Below, in pieces: positions 1 through 6,273 of a stretch of DNA of 19,050 nucleotides (position 1 is the first letter of the stretch; each line of letters begins with the position of its first letter). The notes beneath the pieces are model-generated. The model did not search any database and had not been told where the DNA came from. It worked only from the letters and a program-made list of their open reading frames with translations. Origin of the DNA: Candidatus Neomarinimicrobiota bacterium (GTDB lineage Bacteria; Fidelibacterota; UBA2242; B5-G15); assembly GCA_017656425.1 (NCBI GenBank), contig JACDNV010000027.1, positions 1 through 19,050 of the forward strand, written 5' to 3'. A program made the translations under genes and the position numbers.

Positions 1-4
1 TCTT

Positions 5-68
5 AGCCATCTAGCTATCTCGCTATCTAGCCGTCTAGCCATCCAGCCATCCAGCAATCTCGCCATCT
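5..68. repeat. Octanucleotide array 1 (B-type units only)
   Basis: Eight consecutive 8-nt units of the form AGCYATCY (for example AGCCATCT, AGCTATCT, CGCTATCT) run without a phase break. The window starts inside this array, so an A-type half may lie to the left. It runs into CAATCGGATGAG and then a MITE-like right arm, the same order as at the end of array 2. Confidence 0.85.
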
Positions 69-77
69 CAATCGGAT

Positions 78-114
78 GAGATTGCCACGCTCGCTTACGC
101 TCACTCGCACTGAC
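78..114. repeat. Solo right arm of the hairpin-armed MITE-like repeat
   Basis: GAGATTGCCACGCTCGCTTA followed by a variant of the GCTCGCTCGCAATGAC ending matches the right arms at 864-899, 2401-2437 and 2537-2573. No left arm is present here, so this is a partial copy. Confidence 0.75.
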
Positions 115-134
115 AGAAGATAATCCACATACAC

Positions 135-163
135 TTGCAACCATATCTGAGAATTAGTATATT
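135..163 (+). promoter_or_regulatory. Possible sigma70-type promoter for the coiled-coil gene
   Basis: TTGCAA at 135-140 and TATATT at 158-163 are separated by exactly 17 bp, and the coding start is 28 bp further on. The -35 matches consensus at four of six positions and the -10 at five of six. This is inferred from spacing and sequence only; such matches also occur by chance in A+T-rich DNA. Confidence 0.4.
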
Positions 164-190
164 TAAGTTGCATTAACTATTGAGGTCGAA

Positions 191-634
191 ATGCCTGTTG
201 TAACAGTTAAAAAGCCTTTAAGAGAAAAACTCGGGGATGACGGCATAGAAGCTTTAGTCGAACTTATAAACGAAGCACAGAAAGAAACTAAAAACAACGT
301 AATCCAATTCGTCGAAGAAAAATTCGAAAAAAGACTCTCCGAAGAATTGGCTAAGGTAAGAGTTGAACTTACAGGAAGAATCGAAGGAGTAAGAACTGAA
401 CTGAAATCCGAAATCGAAAGCCTGAGAAGCGAAATGAAATCCGAAATCGAAAACCTGAGAAGTGAAATGAAATCTGAAATCGAAGGACTAAGAACCAACG
501 ATGAAAGGATAAAAACTGAGCTTATCGAAAGAATAGAGAAAAAACATTCAGACACTGTTAAATGGATGTTTATCTTCTGGGTTGGGCAGATTGGTGCTAT
601 CCTAGGGATACTCTTTGCCTTCTTTAAAGGTTAA
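191..634 (+). CDS. Coiled-coil protein with C-terminal membrane anchor
   Basis: A 147-residue protein of unknown biochemical role. Residues 1-30 (PLREKLGDDGIEALVELINE) resemble the N-terminal block of small DUF1640-like coiled-coil proteins. Residues about 30-122 are almost entirely charged helix, with an 11-residue repeat of the SEMKSEIENLR type at residues 71-102. Residues about 124-145 are one hydrophobic helix followed by Lys-Gly at the C-terminus. The architecture predicts a tail-anchored protein with a long oligomeric coiled coil on one face of the inner membrane. The start is supported by GAGG 6 nt before ATG and the promoter-like pair upstream. It is the only plus-strand gene in the window and is not part of the polysaccharide operon. 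The family assignment rests on overall resemblance, so function is left open. Confidence 0.85.
   Translation: MPVVTVKKPLREKLGDDGIEALVELINEAQKETKNNVIQFVEEKFEKRLSEELAKVRVELTGRIEGVRTELKSEIESLRSEMKSEIENLRSEMKSEIEGLRTNDERIKTELIERIEKKHSDTVKWMFIFWVGQIGAILGILFAFFKG
401..496 (+). repeat. 33-bp in-frame tandem repeat inside the coiled coil
   Basis: Three adjacent units (401-433, 434-466, 467-496, the last partial) share ATGAAATCCGAAATCGAA and encode the 11-residue coiled-coil repeat. High DNA identity suggests recent duplication and possible copy-number variation that keeps the reading frame. Confidence 0.8.
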
Positions 635-649
635 TTCAAGAGTTAAAAA

Positions 650-703
650 GTTCAACGTTCGACGTTCAACGTTATAGGGTTCAACGTTTGAGAGTTCAAT
701 GTT
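650..703. repeat. Short interspersed GTTCAACGTT repeats
   Basis: GTTCAACGTT occurs at 650-659, 664-673 and 679-688, with the variant GTTCAATGTT at 694-703. Start-to-start spacings are 14, 15 and 15 nt. The array lies just downstream of the coiled-coil gene. A partial inverted version (GAACTTTGAAC) lies near 728-738. No function can be read from it. Confidence 0.7.
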
Positions 704-750
704 GCCTTCCCACAAATGCGGAACATAGAACTTTGAACTCTACCATATCC

Positions 751-899
751 CGTTCGCAATGACATCAACCTGTCGTTGCTAGGAGTCCCAACTGGACGAC
801 GAAGCAATCTACAATGCTAAACACTTGATGGCTCAAATGTTCACTACATCGACCATGCAAAGTAGATTGCCACGCTCACTTACGTTCGCTTGCAATGAC
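751..899. repeat. Hairpin-armed MITE-like repeat, copy 2
   Basis: The order is a truncated right arm (751-763, CGTTCGCAATGAC), a left arm (772-810, GTCGTTGC...GAAGCAATCT), a 53-bp centre, and a right arm (864-899, AGATTGCC...GCAATGAC). Left and right arms are approximate reverse complements, so the unit can form a long imperfect hairpin. The centre aligns without gaps to that of the copy at 2446-2573 (both hold TACAATGCTAAA and CCATGCAAA). The unit carries no plausible gene. Confidence 0.75.
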
Positions 900-969
900 A
901 TGTTTGCAAGCATATATATAATCTTCGTAATAACAAAAAACATTAAAAACTTTATAAGTTACTACTTTT

Positions 970-2148
970 TTACCGTACAACAAACCCAATCATGTCTAAA
1001 TAATCATTTACCGTTAATATTAATAATTTTCTCTTTGCAGGATATTTCTCAAAAAAATCCTTCTGTTTATCTTCCATATTTCTTCCATATTTTACTTCCA
1101 GTATGGTATCATCCCAGTAAAAATCAATCTCAATTCCATCCTGATATATGTAAAAAGGTTGTTTTTCTTTAATTGACAGATATACAAGATTTTCAAAAAT
1201 CGCTCCTTTATCCCTGAATCCATTAAAAAGATTTCTAATACCAACATCAGCCGCATAAATCTTCCGGGGAGATTTAATTCTTTCATTTAATTTACCTTTA
1301 CGTTCGACAAGATGTATCAGGTAAGTCTTGCGAAAGTACTCAAGATACCTCCTTGCTGTATCCGGAGAAATATCAAGAATCCTTGCAATCTTATTAATAC
1401 TTACCAGTTTCCCGACTCTTTCCATAATCAACCTGCAAAAATCTTTTACCATACCTACATCTCGAATTCCAAATGCAGAGACTATGTCCTTATAAATAAC
1501 ACTCTCAATTAAGTTATCAAGATAATTGATATCACCTGTTAAAACATACTCAGGGATTCCACCATTTTTCATATATTCTTCAAAATACGACTCCAGCAGA
1601 TAGGTTTGTGATCTTTTAATGGTTATACTTTTAAATTGCAAATACTCACGAAAATCAAGGGGCATGATTTCTATTAGTCGTGCTCTTCCTGTCAACATAG
1701 CTCTGGTATCATTTAGTATTGTCGCCGAAGAGGAAGAGGCAAAAATCTTTACATTTTCCGAATCATAAAGATTTTTTAATTCCTGATGGATATTTGTTCG
1801 ACACCCTGCCTCATCAAAAAAAACGTACACCTTTTGCTCAAGTGGAATTTTGAAAATCTTACGATACTCCCTCAATATTTCCATAGTGGAAAACGGTTCT
1901 AAGGGGATTGAATCCAAGGAAACGTAGAGGATGTGCTCAGGTTTAACATCTTTAAGTAATCTAGAAATCATAAGTTTCATAATAGAGGTTTTGCCGACTT
2001 TTCTTAATCCTGTTATCAGGATTATATCTCTATTCTTCAAATCACTTTCTAAATAGCGAATATATTTTTCTCTTGGAATAAGAGATAGTGAATATTCACC
2101 CTCCCACCATGGATTATATTTGAACAACTCCTCTGATATGTTAATCAT
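970..2148 (-). CDS. AAA-type ATPase with C-terminal DUF4143 domain
   Basis: About 392 residues. The N-terminal half is a P-loop ATPase: Walker A GLRKVGKTS near residues 47-55 and a hydrophobic strand ending FFDEAG (Walker B) near 110. A winged-helix-like segment (SINKIARILDISPDTARRYL) sits in the middle. The C-terminal part matches the DUF4143 nuclease-like fold, including EIDFYW and ILEVKYG. The family is widespread in bacteria and archaea, usually as solitary genes, with no settled function. A TTG-initiated form (2160) adds four residues; I prefer the ATG at 2148 because the upstream sequence is operator-like. No strong Shine-Dalgarno is visible. It has its own promoter, is convergent with the coiled-coil gene, and is not obviously linked to polysaccharide synthesis. 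Autoregulation is suggested by the repeated motif over the promoter. Confidence 0.9.
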   Translation of the reverse strand: MINISEELFKYNPWWEGEYSLSLIPREKYIRYLESDLKNRDIILITGLRKVGKTSIMKLMISRLLKDVKPEHILYVSLDSIPLEPFSTMEILREYRKIFKIPLEQKVYVFFDEAGCRTNIHQELKNLYDSENVKIFASSSSATILNDTRAMLTGRARLIEIMPLDFREYLQFKSITIKRSQTYLLESYFEEYMKNGGIPEYVLTGDINYLDNLIESVIYKDIVSAFGIRDVGMVKDFCRLIMERVGKLVSINKIARILDISPDTARRYLEYFRKTYLIHLVERKGKLNERIKSPRKIYAADVGIRNLFNGFRDKGAIFENLVYLSIKEKQPFYIYQDGIEIDFYWDDTILEVKYGRNMEDKQKDFFEKYPAKRKLLILTVNDYLDMIGFVVR

Positions 2149-2149
2149 T

Positions 2150-2200
2150 TTATACGACAAACTCGCTCATATCGTATAAATATCGACAATATTATACGAT
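2150..2200. promoter_or_regulatory. Three evenly spaced TTATACGAY operator-like motifs
   Basis: TTATACGAC at 2150-2158, its reverse-complement form ATCGTATAA at 2171-2179, and TTATACGAT at 2192-2200 have starts exactly 21 bp apart, about two helical turns. The last two form a perfect 9-bp inverted repeat. The first touches the ATPase start codon and the third overlaps the promoter -10. This looks like a repressor-binding cluster; the binding protein is unknown. Confidence 0.6.
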
Positions 2201-2219
2201 GTATTCGTATATATATCAA
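2191..2219 (-). promoter_or_regulatory. Sigma70-type promoter for the ATPase gene
   Basis: On the minus strand, TTGATA (complement of 2214-2219) is followed after 17 bp by TATAAT (complement of 2191-2196). This is a five-of-six -35 and a perfect -10 at optimal spacing. The predicted transcription start near 2184 leaves a leader of about 36 nt before the ATG at 2148. Confidence 0.65.
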
Positions 2220-2231
2220 CAAATTTTTGTT

Positions 2232-2391
2232 AGCCTGATAGCCTGACAGCCAGTTGGCCAGTTAGCTTGTTATCCTGACAGCTAGTTAGCTCGATAGCTT
2301 GATAGCTTGACAGCCAGTTAGACCATTTACCTCTCAGCCATCCAGCTATTTCGCAATCTATCTATCTAGCCATCCAGCCATCTCGCCATCT
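2232..2391. repeat. Octanucleotide array 2 (A-spacer-B)
   Basis: Eleven A-type units (AGCYNGWY, for example AGCCTGAT, AGCTTGAC, AGCCAGTT) at 2232-2319 are followed by the 16-nt spacer AGACCATTTACCTCTC at 2320-2335, which is itself two octamers long. Seven B-type units (AGCYATCY) follow at 2336-2391. The 8-nt phase holds throughout. The right MITE arm begins 9 bp later. Confidence 0.85.
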
Positions 2392-2400
2392 CAAACAGAT

Positions 2401-2573
2401 GAGATTGCCACGCTCGCTTATGCTCGCTCGCAATGACTGTATCACGTCGTTGCGAGGAGTCCCATAGTGACAACGAAGCAATCTACAATGCTAAATGCTC
2501 GATGATTCAAATATTTACCATCTTGTCCATGCAAAAGAGATTGCCACGCTCGCTTACGCTCGCTCGCAATGAC
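2401..2573. repeat. Hairpin-armed MITE-like repeat, copy 3
   Basis: Right arm 2401-2437, left arm 2446-2484 (GTCGTTGCGAGGAG...GAAGCAATCT), centre, and right arm 2537-2573 (GAGATTGCCACGCTCGCTTA...). This is the same right-left-right order as the copy at 751-899. The left and final right arms can pair over about 37 nt with mismatches. The apparent reading frame through it (2433-2660) is not a gene. Confidence 0.8.
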
Positions 2574-2615
2574 AGAAGGGCTTACCTGCGAACAACAAAG
2601 CAACCTTTATCAACG

Positions 2616-2642
2616 AAAAATAAAAAAGCCCCGAAAAGGGGC
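2616..2642 (-). terminator. Rho-independent terminator, leftward
   Basis: Read on the minus strand, a 5-bp G+C stem (GCCCC/GGGGC, 2628-2642) with a TTTTC loop is followed directly by TTTTTTATTTTT (complement of 2616-2627). It lies downstream of the four-helix-bundle gene and would stop transcripts coming from the polysaccharide locus before the ATPase promoter. Confidence 0.75.
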
Positions 2643-2650
2643 GACCCAGC

Positions 2651-2806
2651 AGCGTGTTAGCTTGTTAGCCTGTTGGCTTGATAGCCAGTTAGCTTGATAG
2701 CTCGTTAGCTTGTTAGCTTGTTAGCCAGTTAGCTTGACAGCCTGTTAGACCATTTACCTCTTAGCCATCTCGCTATCTAGCTATCTAGCCATCTAGCCAC
2801 CCAGCC
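2651..2806. repeat. Octanucleotide array 3 (A-spacer-B), running into a coding end
   Basis: Twelve A-type units at 2651-2746, the 16-nt spacer AGACCATTTACCTCTT at 2747-2762, and five B-type units plus a half unit to 2806. The B part overlaps the end of the four-helix-bundle gene, so the last residues of that protein (WLDG) and its stop codon are encoded by repeat sequence. Confidence 0.85.
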
Positions 2807-3153
2807 TCTTTCACCCTCTTATAGAAACTCCACAACCTCTTACTCAACTCATTCTTAAGAAATTCAAGCTCCTTAAAATCACTATTTTTAATGTAACCAA
2901 GCCTAAGGGAAAAATCTATAAGGTACTCTGCCTCAGCTAATGAACCGATTGCTATATTTACAAATCTCGCAAGCTCCCTATCACCCTTCCTTGAATAACC
3001 TTCAACAATATTTAATGGAACCGATAATGCCGCTCTTCTCAATTGAGATGTAATCCCAAAAATTTCATGCTTTGGAAATAACCTGGTTATACTGTACACT
3101 TCAAAAGCAAACTTATCAGCTAACTCCCAGACTTTAAGACTTTTATAGTTCAT
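2785..3153 (-). CDS. Four-helix-bundle protein (23S rRNA intervening-sequence family)
   Basis: 122 residues, the usual length of this family. Conserved blocks are present: YKSLKVWELADKFAFEVY at the start, then LRRAALSVPLNIVEGYSRK near residues 38-56, and LAEAEYLIDFSLRLGY near 73-88. Homologues were first noticed as ORFs in intervening sequences of 23S rRNA genes and form small helical oligomers; their role is not established. No rRNA surrounds this copy. The ATG lies only 3 nt from octanucleotide array 4, with no recognisable Shine-Dalgarno, and the stop lies inside array 3, so the gene sits directly between two repeat arrays. It would be the last gene of the leftward transcript before the terminator at 2616-2642. 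A decayed relative lies at 6345-6618. Confidence 0.9.
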   Translation of the reverse strand: MNYKSLKVWELADKFAFEVYSITRLFPKHEIFGITSQLRRAALSVPLNIVEGYSRKGDRELARFVNIAIGSLAEAEYLIDFSLRLGYIKNSDFKELEFLKNELSKRLWSFYKRVKEAGWLDG

Positions 3154-3156
3154 TTT

Positions 3157-3391
3157 GGCCTATTGGCTTGTTAGCCAGTTAGCCTGTTAGCTTGATAGCT
3201 TGTTGGCCAGTTAGCTTGACAGCCTGTTAGCTGGTTAGCTCGATAGCTAGTTAGCTTAATAGCCTATTAGACTACCTCTTACCTCTTAGCCACCCAGCTA
3301 TTTAGCCATCAAGCCATCTCGCTATCTCGCTATCTAGCCGTCTAGCTATCCAGCTATCCAGCCATTTCGCCATCTAGCCATCCAGCCACAT
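3157..3391. repeat. Octanucleotide array 4 (A-spacer-B), the longest
   Basis: Fourteen A-type units at 3157-3268, a 19-nt spacer (AGACTACCTCTTACCTCTT) at 3269-3287, and thirteen B-type units at 3288-3391. The spacer resembles that of arrays 2 and 3 but is 3 nt longer, shifting the phase. One end lies 3 nt from the four-helix-bundle ATG; the other is adjacent to the stop codon of the sugar-transferase relic. Confidence 0.88.
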
Positions 3392-3580
3392 TCAGTACGC
3401 ATTCGGTACGCGGAAGGTTATCATCTGTAAAACGGTCTTGCCTATTATTTTCAGGTCAAGCAGGAAACTCCAGTTCTCGATATACCAGATGTCAAGCTCT
3501 GTGCGCTTTTTCATCAGCTTAAGGCTCTTAGCACTTCCACGGCACCCCACAAAGCTCACATCCACAACCCATATCGGCAT
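3392..3580 (-). pseudogene. C-terminal relic of a polyprenyl-phosphate sugar transferase
   Basis: The last 40 or so of 62 residues match the extreme C-terminus of bacterial sugar transferases: KKRTELDIWYIENWS, then LDLKIIGKTVL and a terminal AY. Compare VELDMYYIDHRSLWLDLKIL in the intact gene at 8335-8988. The catalytic core (KFRxM, SLDExPQ, LVGPR) is missing, so it cannot be active. The frame opens 3 nt after the gmhA stop with ATG, but the first 20 residues do not fit the family well and may be scrambled. Its stop codon is adjacent to array 4. It is probably the remains of a former last gene of the operon, removed by a deletion whose endpoints lie near the gmhA end. Confidence 0.7.
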
Positions 3581-3583
3581 CTA

Positions 3584-4174
3584 CTACATCAATTTTTCTT
3601 TTATATACTCCTTTATAGCATGATTTATAATCAAGTGGCTATCTTCTATTCTCTCCATAGATTCAGAGGGAACAATGACAACAATATCAGCAATCTCTGC
3701 GAGTTTTCCTCCTTCCATACCATTATAATTTCCTGTCATTCCAACAGTTACACATCCTCTAGATTTCGCAAACTCAATAGCTCTTAGCACATTGGCAGAA
3801 TTTCCAGAACCGCTATACGCTATAACAACGTCACCTTCATCGAGATAGGTCTCCAACTGGGCAACAAAAATATTATCATAGCTGGTATCATTAGCCCATG
3901 CTGTTACAAGAGTCGAATTGTCCGTCAGACACAAAGTCCTGACCCCTAACTCTTTACACCAATCACCCGCAGAATGCGATGGAGTTGCCGCACTTCCACC
4001 GTTACCAATCAGGAAAACTTTCTTACCCTTCCTCTTTGCCTCACAGATCAACTCTGCAATGCTAATCAGTACATTACTGTCTACTCCATCAAGTTCTCTA
4101 CACAGGTTCTGAAAATAATCTTTAAAGAAATTTATCATTGATCTCGCATCTTTTTCAAAAAATGTCACTTCCAA
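3584..4174 (-). CDS. gmhA: Sedoheptulose 7-phosphate isomerase (phosphoheptose isomerase)
   Basis: 196 residues, the normal length for GmhA, with one SIS (sugar isomerase) domain. The phosphate-binding loop FLIGNGGSAATPSHSAGDW is at residues 55-72 and a second SIS strand-loop AYSGSGNSANVL at 119-130. H67 and the C-terminal EDSHLIINH (177-185) fit the metal and catalytic positions of GmhA; D71 replaces the Glu of the E. coli enzyme, as in the SHxxxD branch of the family. It converts sedoheptulose 7-phosphate to D-glycero-D-manno-heptose 7-phosphate in the cytoplasm, the first step to nucleotide-heptoses. The start shown is TTG, overlapping the hddA stop by 10 bp and suggesting translational coupling. 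An ATG at 4138 (M13) is an alternative and would give 184 residues. Confidence 0.9.
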   Translation of the reverse strand: MEVTFFEKDARSMINFFKDYFQNLCRELDGVDSNVLISIAELICEAKRKGKKVFLIGNGGSAATPSHSAGDWCKELGVRTLCLTDNSTLVTAWANDTSYDNIFVAQLETYLDEGDVVIAYSGSGNSANVLRAIEFAKSRGCVTVGMTGNYNGMEGGKLAEIADIVVIVPSESMERIEDSHLIINHAIKEYIKEKLM

Positions 4175-5157
4175 TAGTTACGCTTTATATTAAATATGAT
4201 CTTACTCCCATCTGGTTCAAGCATAAAAGGTAGTTCACGATATTCTTTTAATGCTTTTCTTACCGAATTCTGCTTCTCCCTGGGCACATACAGCATCAGG
4301 AAGCCACCTCCTCCTGCTCCGCAAACCTTACCTCCCAAAGCGCCAGCGTTAATAGCTTTCATATACATATCATTTATAGTCTCATTACTTATTTTATTAT
4401 CAAGTTTCTGCTTCAGTAACCATGCTTCATGCAAAATTTGGCCGGCTCTATCGAAACTATAACCATTCTCGAGTACGGCTTTAAACTCATCGACCTGATC
4501 TCTCATACGTCGAAGGATATCAAAATTTTTCCTTGTATTCTTCTTCTGGTCTTTCAAGATAAAAGATGATTTCCTCGTCATGTTTGTAAAAAATAAGAGA
4601 ATATTCGATCCAAATACTCTTCGATCACCATTGGATATATTTACATTTTTGACAGTAACACTACCATCAGGATGAAAGATAAACTCTTTTAGCCCCCCAT
4701 ATGCAGCTATATACTGATCCTGCTTACCAATGGGCCTTCCAAGTATATCTATTTCGATCTGACATGCTTCACGAGCGAGTCTTTCTGCAGTAACTTGTTC
4801 TCCTTTATACGCATACAAAGCATTAAGCAACCCAACTATAACGCTACTACTACTTCCTAAACCTGAACCCTCGGAAGGTATATCAGCAAGAGTCGTAATC
4901 TCAACCCCTTTTTCTACTCCCGTCGTCCTCATAGCTTCGCGAACTAGATCATGCTTTATCTGTGATACATCCTCTATGATCTCTTTCCGGGAGTAGTTTA
5001 TATATATCAAGTCATCAAAACGCTCCTTGACTATCACATAAATATACTTATCAATTGCAGTTGATAGAACCTTCCCATCTTCAAGTTTCCAGAAATCCTC
5101 CAGGTCAGTCCCACCGCCAACAAACGAAATGCGTAAAGGTGTCTGAGATATAATCAT
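4165..5157 (-). CDS. hddA: D-glycero-alpha-D-manno-heptose 7-phosphate kinase (GHMP family)
   Basis: 330 residues, full length for HddA. The N-terminus ISQTPLRISFVGGGTD (residues 3-18) is typical. The GHMP ATP-binding motif PSEGSGLGSSSS is at 94-105 and the C-terminal GHMP motif GGKVCGAGGGGFLML at 275-289. The family phosphorylates C1 of heptose 7-phosphate to the 1,7-bisphosphate, leading to GDP-heptose. Pairing with gmhA immediately downstream supports this over other GHMP kinases such as fucokinase or galactokinase. AGGG lies 6 nt before the ATG and the upstream epimerase stop is 3 nt away, so both are in one operon. The next enzymes, GmhB phosphatase and HddC guanylyltransferase, are absent from the window. 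Confidence 0.88.
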   Translation of the reverse strand: MIISQTPLRISFVGGGTDLEDFWKLEDGKVLSTAIDKYIYVIVKERFDDLIYINYSRKEIIEDVSQIKHDLVREAMRTTGVEKGVEITTLADIPSEGSGLGSSSSVIVGLLNALYAYKGEQVTAERLAREACQIEIDILGRPIGKQDQYIAAYGGLKEFIFHPDGSVTVKNVNISNGDRRVFGSNILLFFTNMTRKSSFILKDQKKNTRKNFDILRRMRDQVDEFKAVLENGYSFDRAGQILHEAWLLKQKLDNKISNETINDMYMKAINAGALGGKVCGAGGGGFLMLYVPREKQNSVRKALKEYRELPFMLEPDGSKIIFNIKRNYWK

Positions 5158-5160
5158 CGT

Positions 5161-6273
5161 TTACCCTATAGACTTGCGAATGATATTTAATCTCTTCATT
5201 CTTTCAACAGAATTTCCCACAACATCATAATTAGGTTTGTACAACTCCAGATACTCCTTATACTCCAATATTGAATCTTCTACAGATCTCTTCGGCTCCC
5301 AGCCAAGTCTTCTTAACTTCGATATATCAGACAAAATATGCCGTGTATCACCATATCTATATGAACCATCTCGGATAGGTTCAATACCGGCCTTATACAC
5401 TCTATCTACCATCTCATAGAACTCATTAATCGTTACAGCCTTCCCACCACCAACATTAAAAACTTGATAGTTAGCTTCATCTTTTTCCATTACCAAGAGA
5501 TTGGCATCAACTACATCGTGAATATTTACAAAATCCCTAATTTGATTTCCATCTTCAAATATTATAGGAGGCTTCCTTTGATACAGAGAAAGAGAAAATA
5601 CTCTCATAGCGCCTGAATATGCATTGTAAAACGACTGTCTGGCACCTTGAACTATTGAATACCTTAACGCCACAGAAGGAATACCATATCTTTTACCAAG
5701 ATTTATACATATGCTCTCCTGAGCATACTTAGACATCGCATATTGATTCTGTGGCTTTATCTTATCTTCAGGAGTAGGTAAATACTGCATATAGCTGCCA
5801 CAAAAAGGACAGTGATGCTCCCAATCACCTTTTGATAATTGTTCCTCCAGTCTAATATCAGGAATTATCTCTCCATGTTTATTGCATCTATAAAGTCCCT
5901 CTCCCAATACTGCTTGCGACGATGCCACTATAACCTTTTTAACAGGCAGTTTTTTTTCAACAATAATCTCATAAATCAATGCCGTACTCACTGCGTTAAC
6001 ATGGAAATATGTACTGAAATCAGGTAAATAATCCTGGTATGCCGCAAAATGAAAAACTATATCAACATCTTCCAGAGCATATTCCATCAATCTCTTATCA
6101 CGGACATCACCAAAGATAAACTCCGCATCCTGAGGGATATAATCAGGTTTACCCCACATATGGACAGGTTTCTGAAGGTTATCAACTATTTTTACATCGT
6201 AACCTTCTTTTAACAATCTATCTACAGTATGAGAGCCGATAAAACCAGCTCCACCGGTTACTAATATCTTCAT
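5161..6273 (-). CDS. NAD-dependent sugar-nucleotide epimerase with Cys/His insert (dTDP-L-rhamnose 4-epimerase-like)
   Basis: 370 residues, an extended short-chain dehydrogenase. The Rossmann loop GGAGFIGSH is at residues 7-15, ASSQ near 117-120, and the catalytic YAMSK at Y178/K182. Between the Ser region and Tyr there is an insert with C130, H133, C155 and C158 (CNKHG ... CPFCG), spaced as for a small metal site. This insert occurs in a branch annotated as dTDP-L-rhamnose 4-epimerase or UDP-glucose 4-epimerase-like. The C-terminal part (RDFVNIHDVVDANLLVM, then FNVGGGKAVTINEF) is typical of substrate-binding epimerase domains. It is 3 bp upstream of hddA, so its substrate could be a heptose nucleotide rather than dTDP-rhamnose; sequence alone cannot decide. 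The Shine-Dalgarno is weak (TTAGG about 13 nt before ATG). Confidence 0.85.
   Translation of the reverse strand: MKILVTGGAGFIGSHTVDRLLKEGYDVKIVDNLQKPVHMWGKPDYIPQDAEFIFGDVRDKRLMEYALEDVDIVFHFAAYQDYLPDFSTYFHVNAVSTALIYEIIVEKKLPVKKVIVASSQAVLGEGLYRCNKHGEIIPDIRLEEQLSKGDWEHHCPFCGSYMQYLPTPEDKIKPQNQYAMSKYAQESICINLGKRYGIPSVALRYSIVQGARQSFYNAYSGAMRVFSLSLYQRKPPIIFEDGNQIRDFVNIHDVVDANLLVMEKDEANYQVFNVGGGKAVTINEFYEMVDRVYKAGIEPIRDGSYRYGDTRHILSDISKLRRLGWEPKRSVEDSILEYKEYLELYKPNYDVVGNSVERMKRLNIIRKSIG

Noticed and set aside
163-555. Minus-strand 130-residue frame opposite the coiled-coil gene
   Set aside because: It is the mirror of the repetitive coiled-coil sequence (Ser/Leu/Ile-rich repeats) and has no ribosome-binding site; the plus-strand gene is far more credible.
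825-1172. Plus-strand frames at 825-1172 and 2433-2660
   Set aside because: They read through the MITE-like arms (both give a PRSLT segment) and, for the first, antisense to the ATPase; neither has a start signal or a protein-like composition.
2785-3153. Diversity-generating retroelement, since its Avd protein shares the four-helix-bundle fold
   Set aside because: No reverse transcriptase, template repeat or variable repeat is present in the window.
5-3391. CRISPR array for the regular repeats at 5-3391
   Set aside because: The period is 8 nt with no unique spacers of 25-45 nt, the units are degenerate, and no cas gene is nearby.
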